The translations under genes and the position numbers were made by a program. From positions 62,001-126,000 of the forward strand of contig NZ_QGTL01000013.1 in the NCBI RefSeq assembly GCF_003182135.1: a stretch of DNA of 64,000 bases. Direction: 5' to 3'. The DNA comes from Nocardia neocaledoniensis (GTDB lineage: Bacteria; Actinomycetota; Actinomycetes; Mycobacteriales; Mycobacteriaceae). The notes beneath the pieces were generated by a model. The model was not told where the DNA came from. It searched no databases and saw nothing but the letters and a program-made list of their open reading frames with translations. The stretch's first letter is position 1, and each line of letters opens with the position of its first letter. Positions 8,632 to 19,001 of the stretch are shown piece by piece.

Positions 8632-9531
8632 ATGGATGAGAACGCGGATGCGCAGGCGCTGGCTCCGCTGCTGGCCGCGTTCGACGCGGCGGCCGAGGAG
8701 GGTCACTTCACCCGGGCGGCGCAGCGGCTCGGGGTGCCGCAGTCCTCGCTGAGCCGCCGGATCAAGACGATCGAGCAGACGCTCGGGGTGGCGCTGTTCC
8801 AGCCGGTCGGCCGGGGCGTGACGCTGACACCGCAGGGCCGCGAGCTCTACGCGCACACCCGGGGGCTGGTGCGCGCCCTCGACGACGCGGTGCGCCGCGT
8901 ACGGGCCGACGCCGACCCCGACAGCGGTCTGGTCCGCTTCGGCTTCCCGCTCACCCTCGGGCCGGTGAGCATCCCGACGCTGCTGGCGCAGTTCCACACC
9001 GGGGCGCCGCGGATCCGGCTGCACCTGGTGCAGGCGCACGGCGAAGCGCTGGCCGACCAGGTGCGCGCGGGCGCGCTGGACCTGGCGGTGATGATCCCGC
9101 CGCCGACCGACCTGCCGACGGTGCCGCTGGGCAGACAGCGCATCGACCTGCACGTGGCCCGCACCCACCCACTGGCCGGGCGCACCAGGATCGACCTCGC
9201 CGACCTGGCCGGCGAGTCCTTCATCGCCAATCCGCCCAGCTACCAGCTGCGCAGCCTGCTCGACACCTGGTGTGCCGCAGCGGGTTTCACCCCACGGGTG
9301 GCCTTCGAGATCACCGAGTTCGAGACCCTGCGCGAACTGGTCGCGCTCGGGCTCGGGGTCGCGCTGCTGCCCGCGGCCGAGCAGCCGCATCCCGACCTCG
9401 CGGTGGTGCCCATCGATGGCGAACGCGACCGCGAGATCGGCCTGGTCTCGGGAGACCATCGGCCGACGCTCGCGGTCGCGCGGCTTCGGGATTTCCTGAT
9501 CGCGCGGGCGGCGCGGATCAGGGTGTCGTGA
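8632..9531 (+). CDS. LysR-family transcriptional regulator
   Basis: A 299-residue LysR regulator. The N-terminal winged helix-turn-helix is clear (FTRAAQRLGVPQSSLSRRIKTIE), followed by a linker helix and a two-lobe substrate-binding domain. ATG 8632 is preferred over GTG 8590 because the helix-turn-helix then starts about 25 residues in, as usual. It is divergent from mqo and probably controls it, perhaps with a C4-dicarboxylate effector; the effector is inference. It converges on the M23 peptidase gene with only 3 bp between. Confidence 0.9.
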   Translation: MDENADAQALAPLLAAFDAAAEEGHFTRAAQRLGVPQSSLSRRIKTIEQTLGVALFQPVGRGVTLTPQGRELYAHTRGLVRALDDAVRRVRADADPDSGLVRFGFPLTLGPVSIPTLLAQFHTGAPRIRLHLVQAHGEALADQVRAGALDLAVMIPPPTDLPTVPLGRQRIDLHVARTHPLAGRTRIDLADLAGESFIANPPSYQLRSLLDTWCAAAGFTPRVAFEITEFETLRELVALGLGVALLPAAEQPHPDLAVVPIDGERDREIGLVSGDHRPTLAVARLRDFLIARAARIRVS

Positions 9532-9534
9532 GGA

Positions 9535-10287
9535 TCAGTCCTGCGGAACGCCGACGTCGATACCGCGCGCGGCCAGCCACGGGTGCGGATCGATCGGGGC
9601 GCCGTAGAGGGAGCCGTCCGGCACGTGCACCTCGTAGTGCAGGTGCGGCCCGGTCGACTGGCCACGGTTGCCGACGGTGGCGATGACGTCACCGGCGTTG
9701 ACGTGCTGACCGGTCTCGACCAGGATCTCGTTGACGTGGCCGTACACGCCGATGGTGCCGTCGTCCTGCTGGATGCGGACCCACAGGCCGAACCCGGAGG
9801 CCGGGCCGGTTTCGATCACGGTGCCGTCGGTCACGGCGAAGACCGGCGCACCGATCGGATCACCGAAGTCGATACCGTTGTGCGCGGCGCCCCAGCGAGG
9901 GCCGAAGTAGGAGGTCAGCCGGCCGTTGACCGGTCGGACGGTGTGCGGGCGGGGCGGCGGCGGAGGCGGCGCGATCACGGGCAGCGGCGGCAGCGCGAAG
10001 GCTGCGGCCTCACGGTGCTCCTCCAGGGGAGCGGGCGCGGTGCCCTGGGGGCCCTGCGCCTCGGTCGGGGTGTGCGCGGTGAAGCGGTAGGGCGACTGAC
10101 CCGCGGCGATGGACTCCGCGGCGCTCGCGGAGATCGTGGTGTCGGAGGCCGGGGTCTCGGGCTCACCGAAGGTGGCGGCGGAAGTACCCACGAGGGCGGA
10201 CAGAGCCACCGCACCCGCGACAACGCCTCCCCAGCGACCGGCGAGGGCGTCGGAGACGCGAGCAGATAACGGGTTGGTCACGAACAT
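9535..10287 (-). CDS. Secreted or membrane-anchored M23 family metallopeptidase
   Basis: A 250-residue protein with a short N-terminus, one hydrophobic segment (VVAGAVALSALVGTSAAT, signal or anchor), a low-complexity linker with a run of prolines, and a C-terminal LytM/M23 domain. The zinc ligands are visible as HNGIDF (HxxxD) and HLHYEVH (HxH). It should cut peptidoglycan cross-bridges or regulate an amidase at the cell wall. ATG 10287 is chosen because the longer reading (10320) lies in the promoter region. It is divergent from the ArsR gene. I looked for a c-di-AMP riboswitch upstream and saw none. Confidence 0.9.
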   Translation of the reverse strand: MFVTNPLSARVSDALAGRWGGVVAGAVALSALVGTSAATFGEPETPASDTTISASAAESIAAGQSPYRFTAHTPTEAQGPQGTAPAPLEEHREAAAFALPPLPVIAPPPPPPRPHTVRPVNGRLTSYFGPRWGAAHNGIDFGDPIGAPVFAVTDGTVIETGPASGFGLWVRIQQDDGTIGVYGHVNEILVETGQHVNAGDVIATVGNRGQSTGPHLHYEVHVPDGSLYGAPIDPHPWLAARGIDVGVPQD

Positions 10288-10349
10288 GTCTCGAACGTAG
10301 CGAAGTCGTAACCTCGACACCGAACGATGTGGCTGTGATCACGGACGGC

Positions 10350-10383
10350 TATAACGCCAGTTGATCTATAACAACGGTATAAC
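10350..10383 (+). promoter_or_regulatory. Three TATAAC repeats upstream of the ArsR gene
   Basis: TATAAC occurs at 10350, 10367 and 10378 in an unusually AT-rich patch. Each looks like a -10 hexamer. Together they may be overlapping promoters or half-sites for the ArsR repressor encoded about 90 bp downstream. No clear -35 was found. Confidence 0.4.
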
Positions 10384-10471
10384 GAATGCGGAAATTCCGG
10401 GGACCGACCGGGGTATCTGCCCAGTTCGCAAGATCATTGCCGAATTGCTGCTTCCCGGGGACACTGATTCA

Positions 10472-10810
10472 GTGGACACTAACGGAGTTCGTGCCATCAC
10501 GGCCCTGTCCGACCCCACCCGCCGCGCGATCTTCGAGGCCCTCCCGCAGGGTCCGCGCGCGGTGGCCGAGCTCGCCGCCGCCACGGGGATCACCAGTTCC
10601 GCCGCGTCGCAGCACCTGCGAGTGCTGCGGGAAGCGCATCTGGTGAGCATGCGCCGCGACGGCAACCGTCACCTGTATTCCCTCGACCCGCGCGGCCTCG
10701 CCGATGCCCGCGACTACCTCGACCAGTTCCGGCCCAGCGCACTGGCCGCGCACGCCGCGCGGTTGCGCGACGCGGCCGGTCCGGATCCGGCTCAGCCCAC
10801 CCGGCGGTAA
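10472..10810 (+). CDS. ArsR-family winged-helix repressor
   Basis: A 112-residue ArsR/SmtB-type regulator with ALSDPTRRAIFEAL, the recognition region AAATGITSSAASQHLRVLREAHLV, and a beta-wing (MRRDGNRHLYSL). None of the usual Cys metal-box residues are present, so it is probably not a simple metal sensor; it resembles the SdpR/YgaV-like group. GTG 10472 gives the usual length; ATG-like starts further upstream would add 37 residues of non-family sequence. Its 3' end overlaps the convergent GT9 gene by 19 bp. Confidence 0.85.
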   Translation: MDTNGVRAITALSDPTRRAIFEALPQGPRAVAELAAATGITSSAASQHLRVLREAHLVSMRRDGNRHLYSLDPRGLADARDYLDQFRPSALAAHAARLRDAAGPDPAQPTRR

Positions 10811-11772
10811 CGCGAGCGGGTGGACTCGGCCCAGTCCTGCTTGTCCAGCTGGGCGTCGACCGCGGCCACGACCTCGGGGACACCGATCCGCAGCAGGCCC
10901 GGATCCGGCACCCGGCCGTCGGGATCGCCGACCTGTCCGGCCCACAGCACCGCGTGCCTGCCCAGCAGATGCGCCGGGGGGCCACCGCGCCGGGGCGGTG
11001 TCGGTCCGAAGAGTAGGACGGTGCGGGTGCCGAAGGCCGTCGCCAGATGCGCCACGCCGGTGTCGCCGCTGATGACCAGTGCGGCCTCGGCGACCGTGGC
11101 GGCCAGATCGGTGAGGTTCTGCCTGCCCGCCAGCACCCGGCCGTCGGGCAGTCCGGCCTGGGCGGCCACCTGCATCGCGATCTCGCGCTCGAACGGGTCG
11201 CCGGTGAGCACCACGTCGCGGCCGAGGACCAGCAGATGGCGCACCACCGCGGCGAAACGCTCCGGCGGCCACCGGCGCGCGGGCGCGCCCGCGCCGATGT
11301 GCACGACCACGCAGTCGCGCCGGCTGAGCGAGGCCACCGGCGGCACCAGTCCGAGGTTGCGGCGGTCGGCCACGATCCCCTCCGACTCGAGCAGCTGGCA
11401 CCACCGGTCCACCGCGTGTGCCTCCGGGTCCCAGCGCGGCCCGGCGAGCTTGGGCAGCGCGGGGGAGCGGTGCCCGATGATCCGGTCGGCGCCGGTGTCG
11501 GCGAGCGCCCGCGCGCTGGCACTGTCCGCGCCGTGCAGGTTCACCGCCAGTTCGGGCGCCGGTCCGTCCCAGATCAGGGCCGCCGGATCGGCGGTGGGAA
11601 CCAGTTCGTCGACCGAGGAGATCAGGTCGACGATCTGTTCCAATCGATGCGGCGCCGCCAGCACGATCTTGCTGCGCGGCTCGGCCCGACGCAGGGCACG
11701 CAGAGCCGGGACCGCGGCGAGCAGATCACCGAGGCCCCGAGCTTGCAGCACGAGTACAACCGACACTTCCAT
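10792..11772 (-). CDS. Glycosyltransferase family 9 (heptosyltransferase-like)
   Basis: A 326-residue GT-B fold protein of the ADP-heptose:LPS heptosyltransferase family. It has an N-terminal GLGDLLAAVPALRALRR, the VVHIGAGAPARRWPPERFA motif that opens the second domain, and the donor-site motif ISGDTGVAHLATAFGT. In actinobacteria these enzymes build cell-envelope glycans rather than LPS; donor and acceptor are unknown. It is a single gene, convergent with the ArsR regulator. Confidence 0.87.
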   Translation of the reverse strand: MEVSVVLVLQARGLGDLLAAVPALRALRRAEPRSKIVLAAPHRLEQIVDLISSVDELVPTADPAALIWDGPAPELAVNLHGADSASARALADTGADRIIGHRSPALPKLAGPRWDPEAHAVDRWCQLLESEGIVADRRNLGLVPPVASLSRRDCVVVHIGAGAPARRWPPERFAAVVRHLLVLGRDVVLTGDPFEREIAMQVAAQAGLPDGRVLAGRQNLTDLAATVAEAALVISGDTGVAHLATAFGTRTVLLFGPTPPRRGGPPAHLLGRHAVLWAGQVGDPDGRVPDPGLLRIGVPEVVAAVDAQLDKQDWAESTRSRYRRVG

Positions 11773-11939
11773 GACCTACCCGAGACCCAGGGGCGTTAAA
11801 CGTTCGCGCGGGCAACGACGTGGCGGTGGTCACGAGCGGGCCCGCACCGGCATATTCGCGGCGGACCGGGTGGTCGCGACACGGCAACAGCGCCAGCTAA
11901 TCTCCGGAAAACGAGAGTGGATCGGCATAACATCACGTC

Positions 11940-12524
11940 ATGACGACAAATACCGTGTTGGAGAGCCCAATCGCGGCTCTTGCCAAGAAAACCTGGCAAA
12001 CGATTCTCGTCACCGGCCTCCTCGCGGTGATCCTCGGCATCATCATGCTGGTGTGGCCGGGTCCGTCCTTGTTGGTCGCCGGCATTCTGTTCGGTGTCTA
12101 CATGGTGGTCAGCGGCATTTTCCAGCTGGTCGCCGCGTTCACCCACCTGCCGAGCACCAGCTTCCGGGTGCTGTCCTTCATCAGTGGTGTGCTGTCGCTG
12201 ATCATCGGTGTGTTCTGCTTCCGCGACGACTTCACCTCGATCGTGTTGCTCGGCTTGTTCATCGGCATCAGCTGGCTGTTCCGCGGCGTGGCCGTCCTGT
12301 TCGCCGCGCTCGCCGAGCCCGGCGTCCCCGGTCGCGGCTGGCAGATCTTCTACGGCATCATCAGCGCGATCGCCGGCGTGGTCCTGATCGTGTGGCCGAT
12401 CGGCTCGATCGCGACCCTGGTGGTGGTGGCCGGCATCTGGCTGATCGTCATCGGGATCATGGAAATCATCACCGCCTTCGGCGTGCGCAAGGATTCGCAT
12501 CTGCTCGACCAGCAGGCCGTCTGA
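11940..12524 (+). CDS. HdeD-family membrane protein (DUF308)
   Basis: A 194-residue protein made almost wholly of six hydrophobic helices arranged as three repeated helical pairs, each with a WP/GxxxL pattern (MLVWPGPSLLVAGILFGVY; IVWPIGSIATLVVVAG). This is the HdeD/DUF308 fold, linked in enterobacteria to acid resistance; its role in actinobacteria is not established. A good intrinsic terminator follows at 12551-12580, so it is transcribed alone. Confidence 0.85.
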   Translation: MTTNTVLESPIAALAKKTWQTILVTGLLAVILGIIMLVWPGPSLLVAGILFGVYMVVSGIFQLVAAFTHLPSTSFRVLSFISGVLSLIIGVFCFRDDFTSIVLLGLFIGISWLFRGVAVLFAALAEPGVPGRGWQIFYGIISAIAGVVLIVWPIGSIATLVVVAGIWLIVIGIMEIITAFGVRKDSHLLDQQAV

Positions 12525-12550
12525 CACGCACGGAATTGTTCGTCGGAAAT

Positions 12551-12580
12551 CGGCCGGTGTCTTCGGGCACCGGCCGTTTT
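12551..12580 (+). terminator. Rho-independent terminator of the HdeD-like gene
   Basis: A 9-bp perfect stem CGGCCGGTG/CACCGGCCG with an 8-base loop, followed by TTTT. It lies 26 bp after the HdeD stop and just before the next small gene. Confidence 0.85.
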
Positions 12581-12603
12581 CGCGTGAACTACGCTCGGCG
12601 TTC

Positions 12604-12954
12604 ATGGAATTCGTTTATGACCTGGTGGTTGTCGCCCACCTGCTCGGCATGGCCGCACTGGTCGGTGGCTTCGTCGCCGCCCGCCCCGTCGTCTCCGAGC
12701 TCATGGTGTGGGGTGCGCGGGCGCAGCTGATCACCGGCGTGATCCTCGCCGGCCTGGCCTCGGGCGTCGAGTCGCTCGACAAGGAACCCGACACGACCAA
12801 GCTCGCGGTGAAGCTCGCGATCTCGGTGGCTGTCGCCGCGCTGGCCGAGATGGGCAGGGCCGACGCCAAGCGCGGCAAGCAGATCGACTGGATGACCGAC
12901 GCCGCGGGCGGCCTCGCCATCGTCAACGTCGCCGTGGCCGCCCTCTGGAACTGA
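12604..12954 (+). CDS. Small membrane protein, unknown
   Basis: A 116-residue protein with a helix at residues 5-25 (LVVVAHLLGMAALVGGFVAA), a second at about 38-52, and two more after a charged middle segment. The pattern of a His in the first helix and small residues resembles many conserved actinobacterial 110-120-residue membrane proteins of unknown role. It follows the HdeD terminator closely and so needs its own promoter. Only the general type is certain. Confidence 0.7.
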   Translation: MEFVYDLVVVAHLLGMAALVGGFVAARPVVSELMVWGARAQLITGVILAGLASGVESLDKEPDTTKLAVKLAISVAVAALAEMGRADAKRGKQIDWMTDAAGGLAIVNVAVAALWN

Positions 12955-12993
12955 GCCGGACCACCGTCGTCGAGCCGCCCGCCGCGCGTCGGA

Positions 12994-13794
12994 TCAGCCC
13001 GCCGCGCGCGCCCGGCGGGCCAGTTCGACCGTCGCCGAGCGCAACTCACCGATCTCGGTGAGCGGCTGCGCGTAGCCGACCCGCGTGCGGGCCACCCCGC
13101 GCGGGGTCTCCACCCGGAGCTCGAGCCCGTAGCGGTCGGCCCGCTCGCAGGCGGCGGCGGTGGCGTCGGGGAAGCCGCCGAGGTGCTGGGCCATGGCCAG
13201 CAGGGCGTCGGCGTGATCGGCGTTGAGGTGCGCGATGCCCGGCGCGGCCTGCGGCACGATCGGATCGGGACGCGCGGCCAGGTACTGCTCGGCGGAGGCC
13301 GAATCCATCCGCCCGTAGCCGCCGACCCACCGCACCCGCTGCACGCGCAGGACCCACAGCGTGAAGTCGCTGTAGTCGATGTAGTACTTCGCCGCCGGGA
13401 TCGCGGCCAGGTGCGCGGCCCGCGCCGCCTCGGCCTCCGCGCCGACCGGCTGCTCCACCACTCCCGCCAGCGTGATGCGGGTGCCCGCCAGCGGATCGGC
13501 GGGAATGTCGGGCGTCACGATCGCGATGCTGGCCCGCGGATCGGCGGCCAGATTGCGGCCGTGCTCGGCCAGGCGCGAGACGCTCAGCACCGGCGCGCCG
13601 TCGAGCAGGCCGTAGGTGATGAACGAGGCCCACGGCGCGCCGTCGGCCGTGAGGCTGGCCAGCGTGCCCGTATTGGTCGCCGCCGCAATCGTTCTGGCCT
13701 CCTCGGCCGCCGACGGGCGCGCCTCGTTGGCCAGGGGGGTCAGCGGCAGCGGGATGGCGGGCGCGTCGCCGGGATCGCCGTGGTCGAGAGTCAT
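12994..13794 (-). CDS. HugZ-like heme-associated protein: PNP-oxidase fold plus DUF2470
   Basis: A 266-residue protein with an N-terminal split-barrel flavin-binding fold (GTLASLTADGAPWASFITYGLLDG...) and a C-terminal DUF2470 domain containing HLNADHADALLAMAQHLGG. The combination matches the HugZ/HutZ family of heme oxygenases and related chloroplast glutamyl-tRNA reductase binders. The HxxDHxDA stretch holds the His that can ligate heme. Function as a heme oxygenase is family inference. It is coupled to the upstream lipase gene by an ATGA overlap (13791-13794). Confidence 0.85.
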   Translation of the reverse strand: MTLDHGDPGDAPAIPLPLTPLANEARPSAAEEARTIAAATNTGTLASLTADGAPWASFITYGLLDGAPVLSVSRLAEHGRNLAADPRASIAIVTPDIPADPLAGTRITLAGVVEQPVGAEAEAARAAHLAAIPAAKYYIDYSDFTLWVLRVQRVRWVGGYGRMDSASAEQYLAARPDPIVPQAAPGIAHLNADHADALLAMAQHLGGFPDATAAACERADRYGLELRVETPRGVARTRVGYAQPLTEIGELRSATVELARRARAAG

Positions 13795-15071
13795 GGCGAC
13801 AGCGTATCCACCCCGACCGCCCTGCGGGGCGTGCTCGTCAGCCAGCCGTGCAGGGCGCGGTAGACCGCCTCGTGATTGAGCAGGCTGAAGTGGTGTGCCG
13901 CGGGGACGTGCAGGCCGTCGACGCCGCCCATGCCGATCCGCCGGGTCCGCCCCCGGCCCGATCCGCTGCCGGTGAGGACCAGGCCGTCACCGATGATCCG
14001 CCCGAGCGGATGCCGGGCGCTGCGCGTGACCGTGGCGGTGACGAAGTAGTGGTCGGTGTCGGCCAGCAGCGGCACCTCGCGGACCGCCCGCGCGCGCAGG
14101 GTGTCGACGTCGAGATCGCGCCAGTCGTCGTCGACCAGCGAGCCCTGCCGCAGGTCGCGGATGCCCGCGCTGCGTCTGCGCAGCAGAGTGGCCAGCGGCC
14201 GGGTCTCCGGCAGCCGGTCGAACGCGGCGGCGGCGTAGTGCGCGGCCTGTTCCAGCGGGGCGCCCAGGTGCGGCGAGCCGAGGCAGACGACTTGGCGGAC
14301 CGCGCGCACCCACGCCTCGTCGGCTTCGTCGGCCTGATGGCAGGCGCTGCGCGCGACCAGCCCGCCCATCGAGTGGCCGAGCAGGCAGATCTGATGGACC
14401 GGCAGCGGCCAGGCCGCCACCAGCCGGTCCAGCAGCGCGCTGAGCAGTGCCGCGTTCTCGGAGATGTGCAGCCCGGTGTTGTAGCGGACGAAGATCGGGG
14501 TGTAGCCGAGGTCGAGATCCAGGCGCTCGCCATAGGCGGGACGGCCGCCGAGCCGCCAGGCGTGCTCGGTCTCCACCAGTCCGTGGACGTGGACGACGAG
14601 CCGGGAGGTCGGCACCGCGAAGTGCGCGGCCAGCTGCTCGGGCGGGACCGGGGCGCCCTCGACGCGGAAGGTCATGGGGGCGGCCAGGATCGGGGCCTCG
14701 TCCTCGAGCTCGTCGCCGATCAGGCCCTGCAGGGCGGCCAGCGCGCCCGCGCCCCACACCGTGCGCGAGGGCGCGGGCAGCTGGGGGAGTTGCACGGCGC
14801 CCGCGACCTCGCTCACCACGAAGCCGGTCCCGCCGACGGCCGCGTACACGCCGGCGGTGATGGCATCGTGCACGGCCTTGACCGGCGCTGCGGCGGGGCC
14901 GACGCCGATCCGCACGGCCGCGAACACGCGGTCGGAGATGGCACGGTGGATCGCCGCGATCCCGTCGACGGCGCCGAGGAACTCGTCGCCCGCCAGCCGC
15001 GTGAGTGCCTGTACTTCGGCCTGGGACTGGGGGATCTGCTCGGTCACGGAATTGAGAGTACAACTGTGCAC
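13791..15071 (-). CDS. Alpha/beta-hydrolase, lipase/PGAP1-like
   Basis: A 426-residue hydrolase. The nucleophile elbow is GHSMGGLVAR, preceded by LVVHVHGLVETEHAW (oxyanion-side HG motif) and followed by GSPHLGAP, as in triacylglycerol lipases and PGAP1-like esterases; a late His in HVPAAHHFSLLNHEAVY fits the triad. The first 130 residues look like a helical lid or cap. There is no clear signal peptide, so it is probably cytoplasmic or peripheral. It heads a two-gene unit with the HugZ-like gene. Confidence 0.85.
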   Translation of the reverse strand: MHSCTLNSVTEQIPQSQAEVQALTRLAGDEFLGAVDGIAAIHRAISDRVFAAVRIGVGPAAAPVKAVHDAITAGVYAAVGGTGFVVSEVAGAVQLPQLPAPSRTVWGAGALAALQGLIGDELEDEAPILAAPMTFRVEGAPVPPEQLAAHFAVPTSRLVVHVHGLVETEHAWRLGGRPAYGERLDLDLGYTPIFVRYNTGLHISENAALLSALLDRLVAAWPLPVHQICLLGHSMGGLVARSACHQADEADEAWVRAVRQVVCLGSPHLGAPLEQAAHYAAAAFDRLPETRPLATLLRRRSAGIRDLRQGSLVDDDWRDLDVDTLRARAVREVPLLADTDHYFVTATVTRSARHPLGRIIGDGLVLTGSGSGRGRTRRIGMGGVDGLHVPAAHHFSLLNHEAVYRALHGWLTSTPRRAVGVDTLSP

Positions 15072-15218
15072 TGAAAAACGCGCGGGGTGGGTGCCGACTC
15101 ACGAGGAAGGCCGCCGTGCACGGGGCATCGTCACAAAGAAGAACATGAAAGTACCGAGATATGCGCATCTAATTATGTGTTTGCCATGGGTAGAACCACC
15201 AAAAAGAAGGCGAAGGAC

Positions 15219-15237
15219 GGCGGGGAAGAGACCCGCC
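15219..15237 (-). terminator. Terminator of the YdjM-like gene
   Basis: Read on the minus strand: stem GGCGGG, 7-base loop, CCCGCC, then CTTCTTTTT starting about 13 bases after the stem. It lies 16 bp after the stop at 15253 and matches an intrinsic terminator. Confidence 0.7.
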
Positions 15238-15252
15238 GCCCTCGGCCACGGA

Positions 15253-15969
15253 TCACGGTTGATGGACGATCGCGTACCACAGCGCGCCGAGCGTGCCCAG
15301 CACGAAAAGCGGCGAGATGACCCAGGTTTCGACCCGGTTGCCGGTCCGGTCGATCAGCGGCACCCGCGTGCGCAGCGGGAACGGCCACAGCAGCCGGACC
15401 CCGCGGTCGGTGAGGCAGTCGCCGAGCAGATGCGCCAGACAGCCCAGGCCCACGCAGATCGGCAGCCACGCGGGCCGGTCCACGATCCAGTGGTCCACCG
15501 CGAAGGTGCCCGCCGTCGCCAGCACGATGACCGTCCCGTACGTCCGCAGGCTCTTGCCCGGCGGGCACAGGTGCAGCGAACGCACCGCCAGGGCCAGCAG
15601 GAAGAAGACGAGGGCCAGGGTGAACGGCCTGCCCAGGTAGTGCTCGCCCGCCCACGTGGCGGCGATCGCGACGACCACGAACAGCAGCGAGTGCGTGCCG
15701 TGCCGGTGCCCGCCCGAGGCCCAGGAGATCAGCCGGCACAGGTGATGGGACACCGGGCCGAGCACATGCGAGATGGTCCCGCTCGGATGATCCGCGTCCG
15801 GCAGCAGCGCCGCGCCCGCCGTGAGCAGTGTCCCCATGATCAATTCGGCGATCCCGAATCGGGTTGTGTCGCTGTCGAACAGGGGAAACGCGGCGACCGT
15901 GAGGGGGAGCGCCGCGGCGGTTCCCGCCCAGGCCAGCGCCCCACTCGTCGCATGTGAATGTCCAAGCAC
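15253..15969 (-). CDS. YdjM-like membrane-bound metal-dependent hydrolase
   Basis: A 238-residue polytopic protein with the YdjM/DUF457 pattern: SHATSGALAW at the N-terminus, LLPDADHPSGTISHVLGP (Asp/His metal ligands), GHRHGTHSLL, and LAHLLGDCLTDRGVRLLWPF. The family is membrane-embedded and thought to be a zinc- or metal-dependent hydrolase; in E. coli ydjM is LexA-regulated, though I saw no SOS box here. It is divergent from the SRPBCC gene and ends in its own terminator. Confidence 0.87.
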   Translation of the reverse strand: MLGHSHATSGALAWAGTAAALPLTVAAFPLFDSDTTRFGIAELIMGTLLTAGAALLPDADHPSGTISHVLGPVSHHLCRLISWASGGHRHGTHSLLFVVVAIAATWAGEHYLGRPFTLALVFFLLALAVRSLHLCPPGKSLRTYGTVIVLATAGTFAVDHWIVDRPAWLPICVGLGCLAHLLGDCLTDRGVRLLWPFPLRTRVPLIDRTGNRVETWVISPLFVLGTLGALWYAIVHQP

Positions 15970-16113
15970 CCCGCAACGTTAGAGGAGCTCACTACTTGGG
16001 CGCATATGCCGAGGAAGACGCCCGGCGGCGAAACACACCGGGCCGTCGGGGAGTTCGTCGCGCGCTCGAGCGGAAGGCTTGCCGGGGCGGCGCGGCGCTG
16101 GTTCGATCGGCCC

Positions 16114-16575
16114 GTGACCGAAACCTCCGACGCGCCCCGCATCGTCCATGCCACCCGCGATGTCGCGGCGAGCGCCGCCACCGTCTTCGAGCTGATCGCC
16201 GACCCCGCCCAGCAGCCGCGCTGGGACGGCAACGACAATCTCGCGCAGGCGAAGCCGGGTCAGCGGGTCCGCGCCGTGGGCGCGGTGTTCACCACGACCC
16301 TGACCAACGGCGCCGACCGCGACAACCACATCGTCGAGTTCGAGGAGGGACGCCGCATCGCGTGGAATCCGTCCGAGCCCGGCCAGACCCCGCCCGGTCA
16401 CCTGTGGCGCTGGGAGGTCGAGCCGATCGACGAGCACACCGCGCGCGTGACCCACACCTACGACTGGACGAACCTGCACGACGAGAAGCGCGAGGTGCGG
16501 GCCAGGGCCACCACCGCCGACAAACTGCTGGCCTCGGTGGACCGGCTGGCGGCGATCGCCGAAGGCGAAGCCTGA
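16114..16575 (+). CDS. SRPBCC-fold (polyketide cyclase-like) protein
   Basis: A 153-residue START/Bet v1-like protein: ATRDVAASAATVFELIADPAQQPRWDG at the front, a central EFEEGRRIAWNPSE, and THTYDWTNL near the end. Such proteins bind hydrophobic ligands in a deep pocket; no specific ligand can be named. The GTG at 16114 gives the normal family length. An in-frame ATG at 15958 would add 52 non-conserved residues and overlap the divergent YdjM-like start, so I reject it. Confidence 0.82.
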   Translation: MTETSDAPRIVHATRDVAASAATVFELIADPAQQPRWDGNDNLAQAKPGQRVRAVGAVFTTTLTNGADRDNHIVEFEEGRRIAWNPSEPGQTPPGHLWRWEVEPIDEHTARVTHTYDWTNLHDEKREVRARATTADKLLASVDRLAAIAEGEA

Positions 16576-16595
16576 GTTCGCCCGCCCCACACGAC

Positions 16596-16630
16596 AACAC
16601 CCCGCGATCCCGGTGATCGCGGGGTGTTTT
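16596..16630. terminator. Bidirectional terminator between the SRPBCC gene and katG
   Basis: A perfect 14-bp stem (AACACCCCGCGATC with its complement) around a 5-base loop, with T-runs on both strands (TTTT after the stem; AACAC complement on the other side). It sits between two convergent genes and serves both. Confidence 0.9.
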
Positions 16631-16641
16631 CCGTCGGAGGC

Positions 16642-18870
<2,229 letters not shown>

Positions 18871-18927
18871 GGTGATTCCTTTCACGAGTGCACCGCGCCG
18901 AAGGGTGACCCCGACCCGGCTCAGGAA

Positions 18928-18944
18928 GTGTCCTGCATGGACAC
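18928..18944. promoter_or_regulatory. Inverted repeat upstream of katG
   Basis: GTGTCC-N5-GGACAC is a perfect 17-bp palindrome 58 bp upstream of the katG start. On the minus strand TAATAAT (18952-18958) lies just 5' of it and could be the -10 box, putting the palindrome at or after the transcription start, as for a repressor site. The binding protein is unknown. Confidence 0.5.
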
Positions 18945-19001
18945 GTTCCGGATTATTACTCGTTCCAGATGGCACCGGTGCCGTTTCGGCACAAGCGAGG
19001 T

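Noticed and set aside
10288..10471. A c-di-AMP (ydaO-type) riboswitch upstream of the M23 peptidase
   Set aside because: The leader is too short and lacks the recognisable paired elements.
15958..16113. Longer start for the SRPBCC protein
   Set aside because: It would overlap the divergent YdjM-like start and adds residues without family similarity.
18871..19001. A furA gene upstream of katG
   Set aside because: The gap is only about 130 bp and is followed by the conservon GTPase; no Fur-like frame exists.
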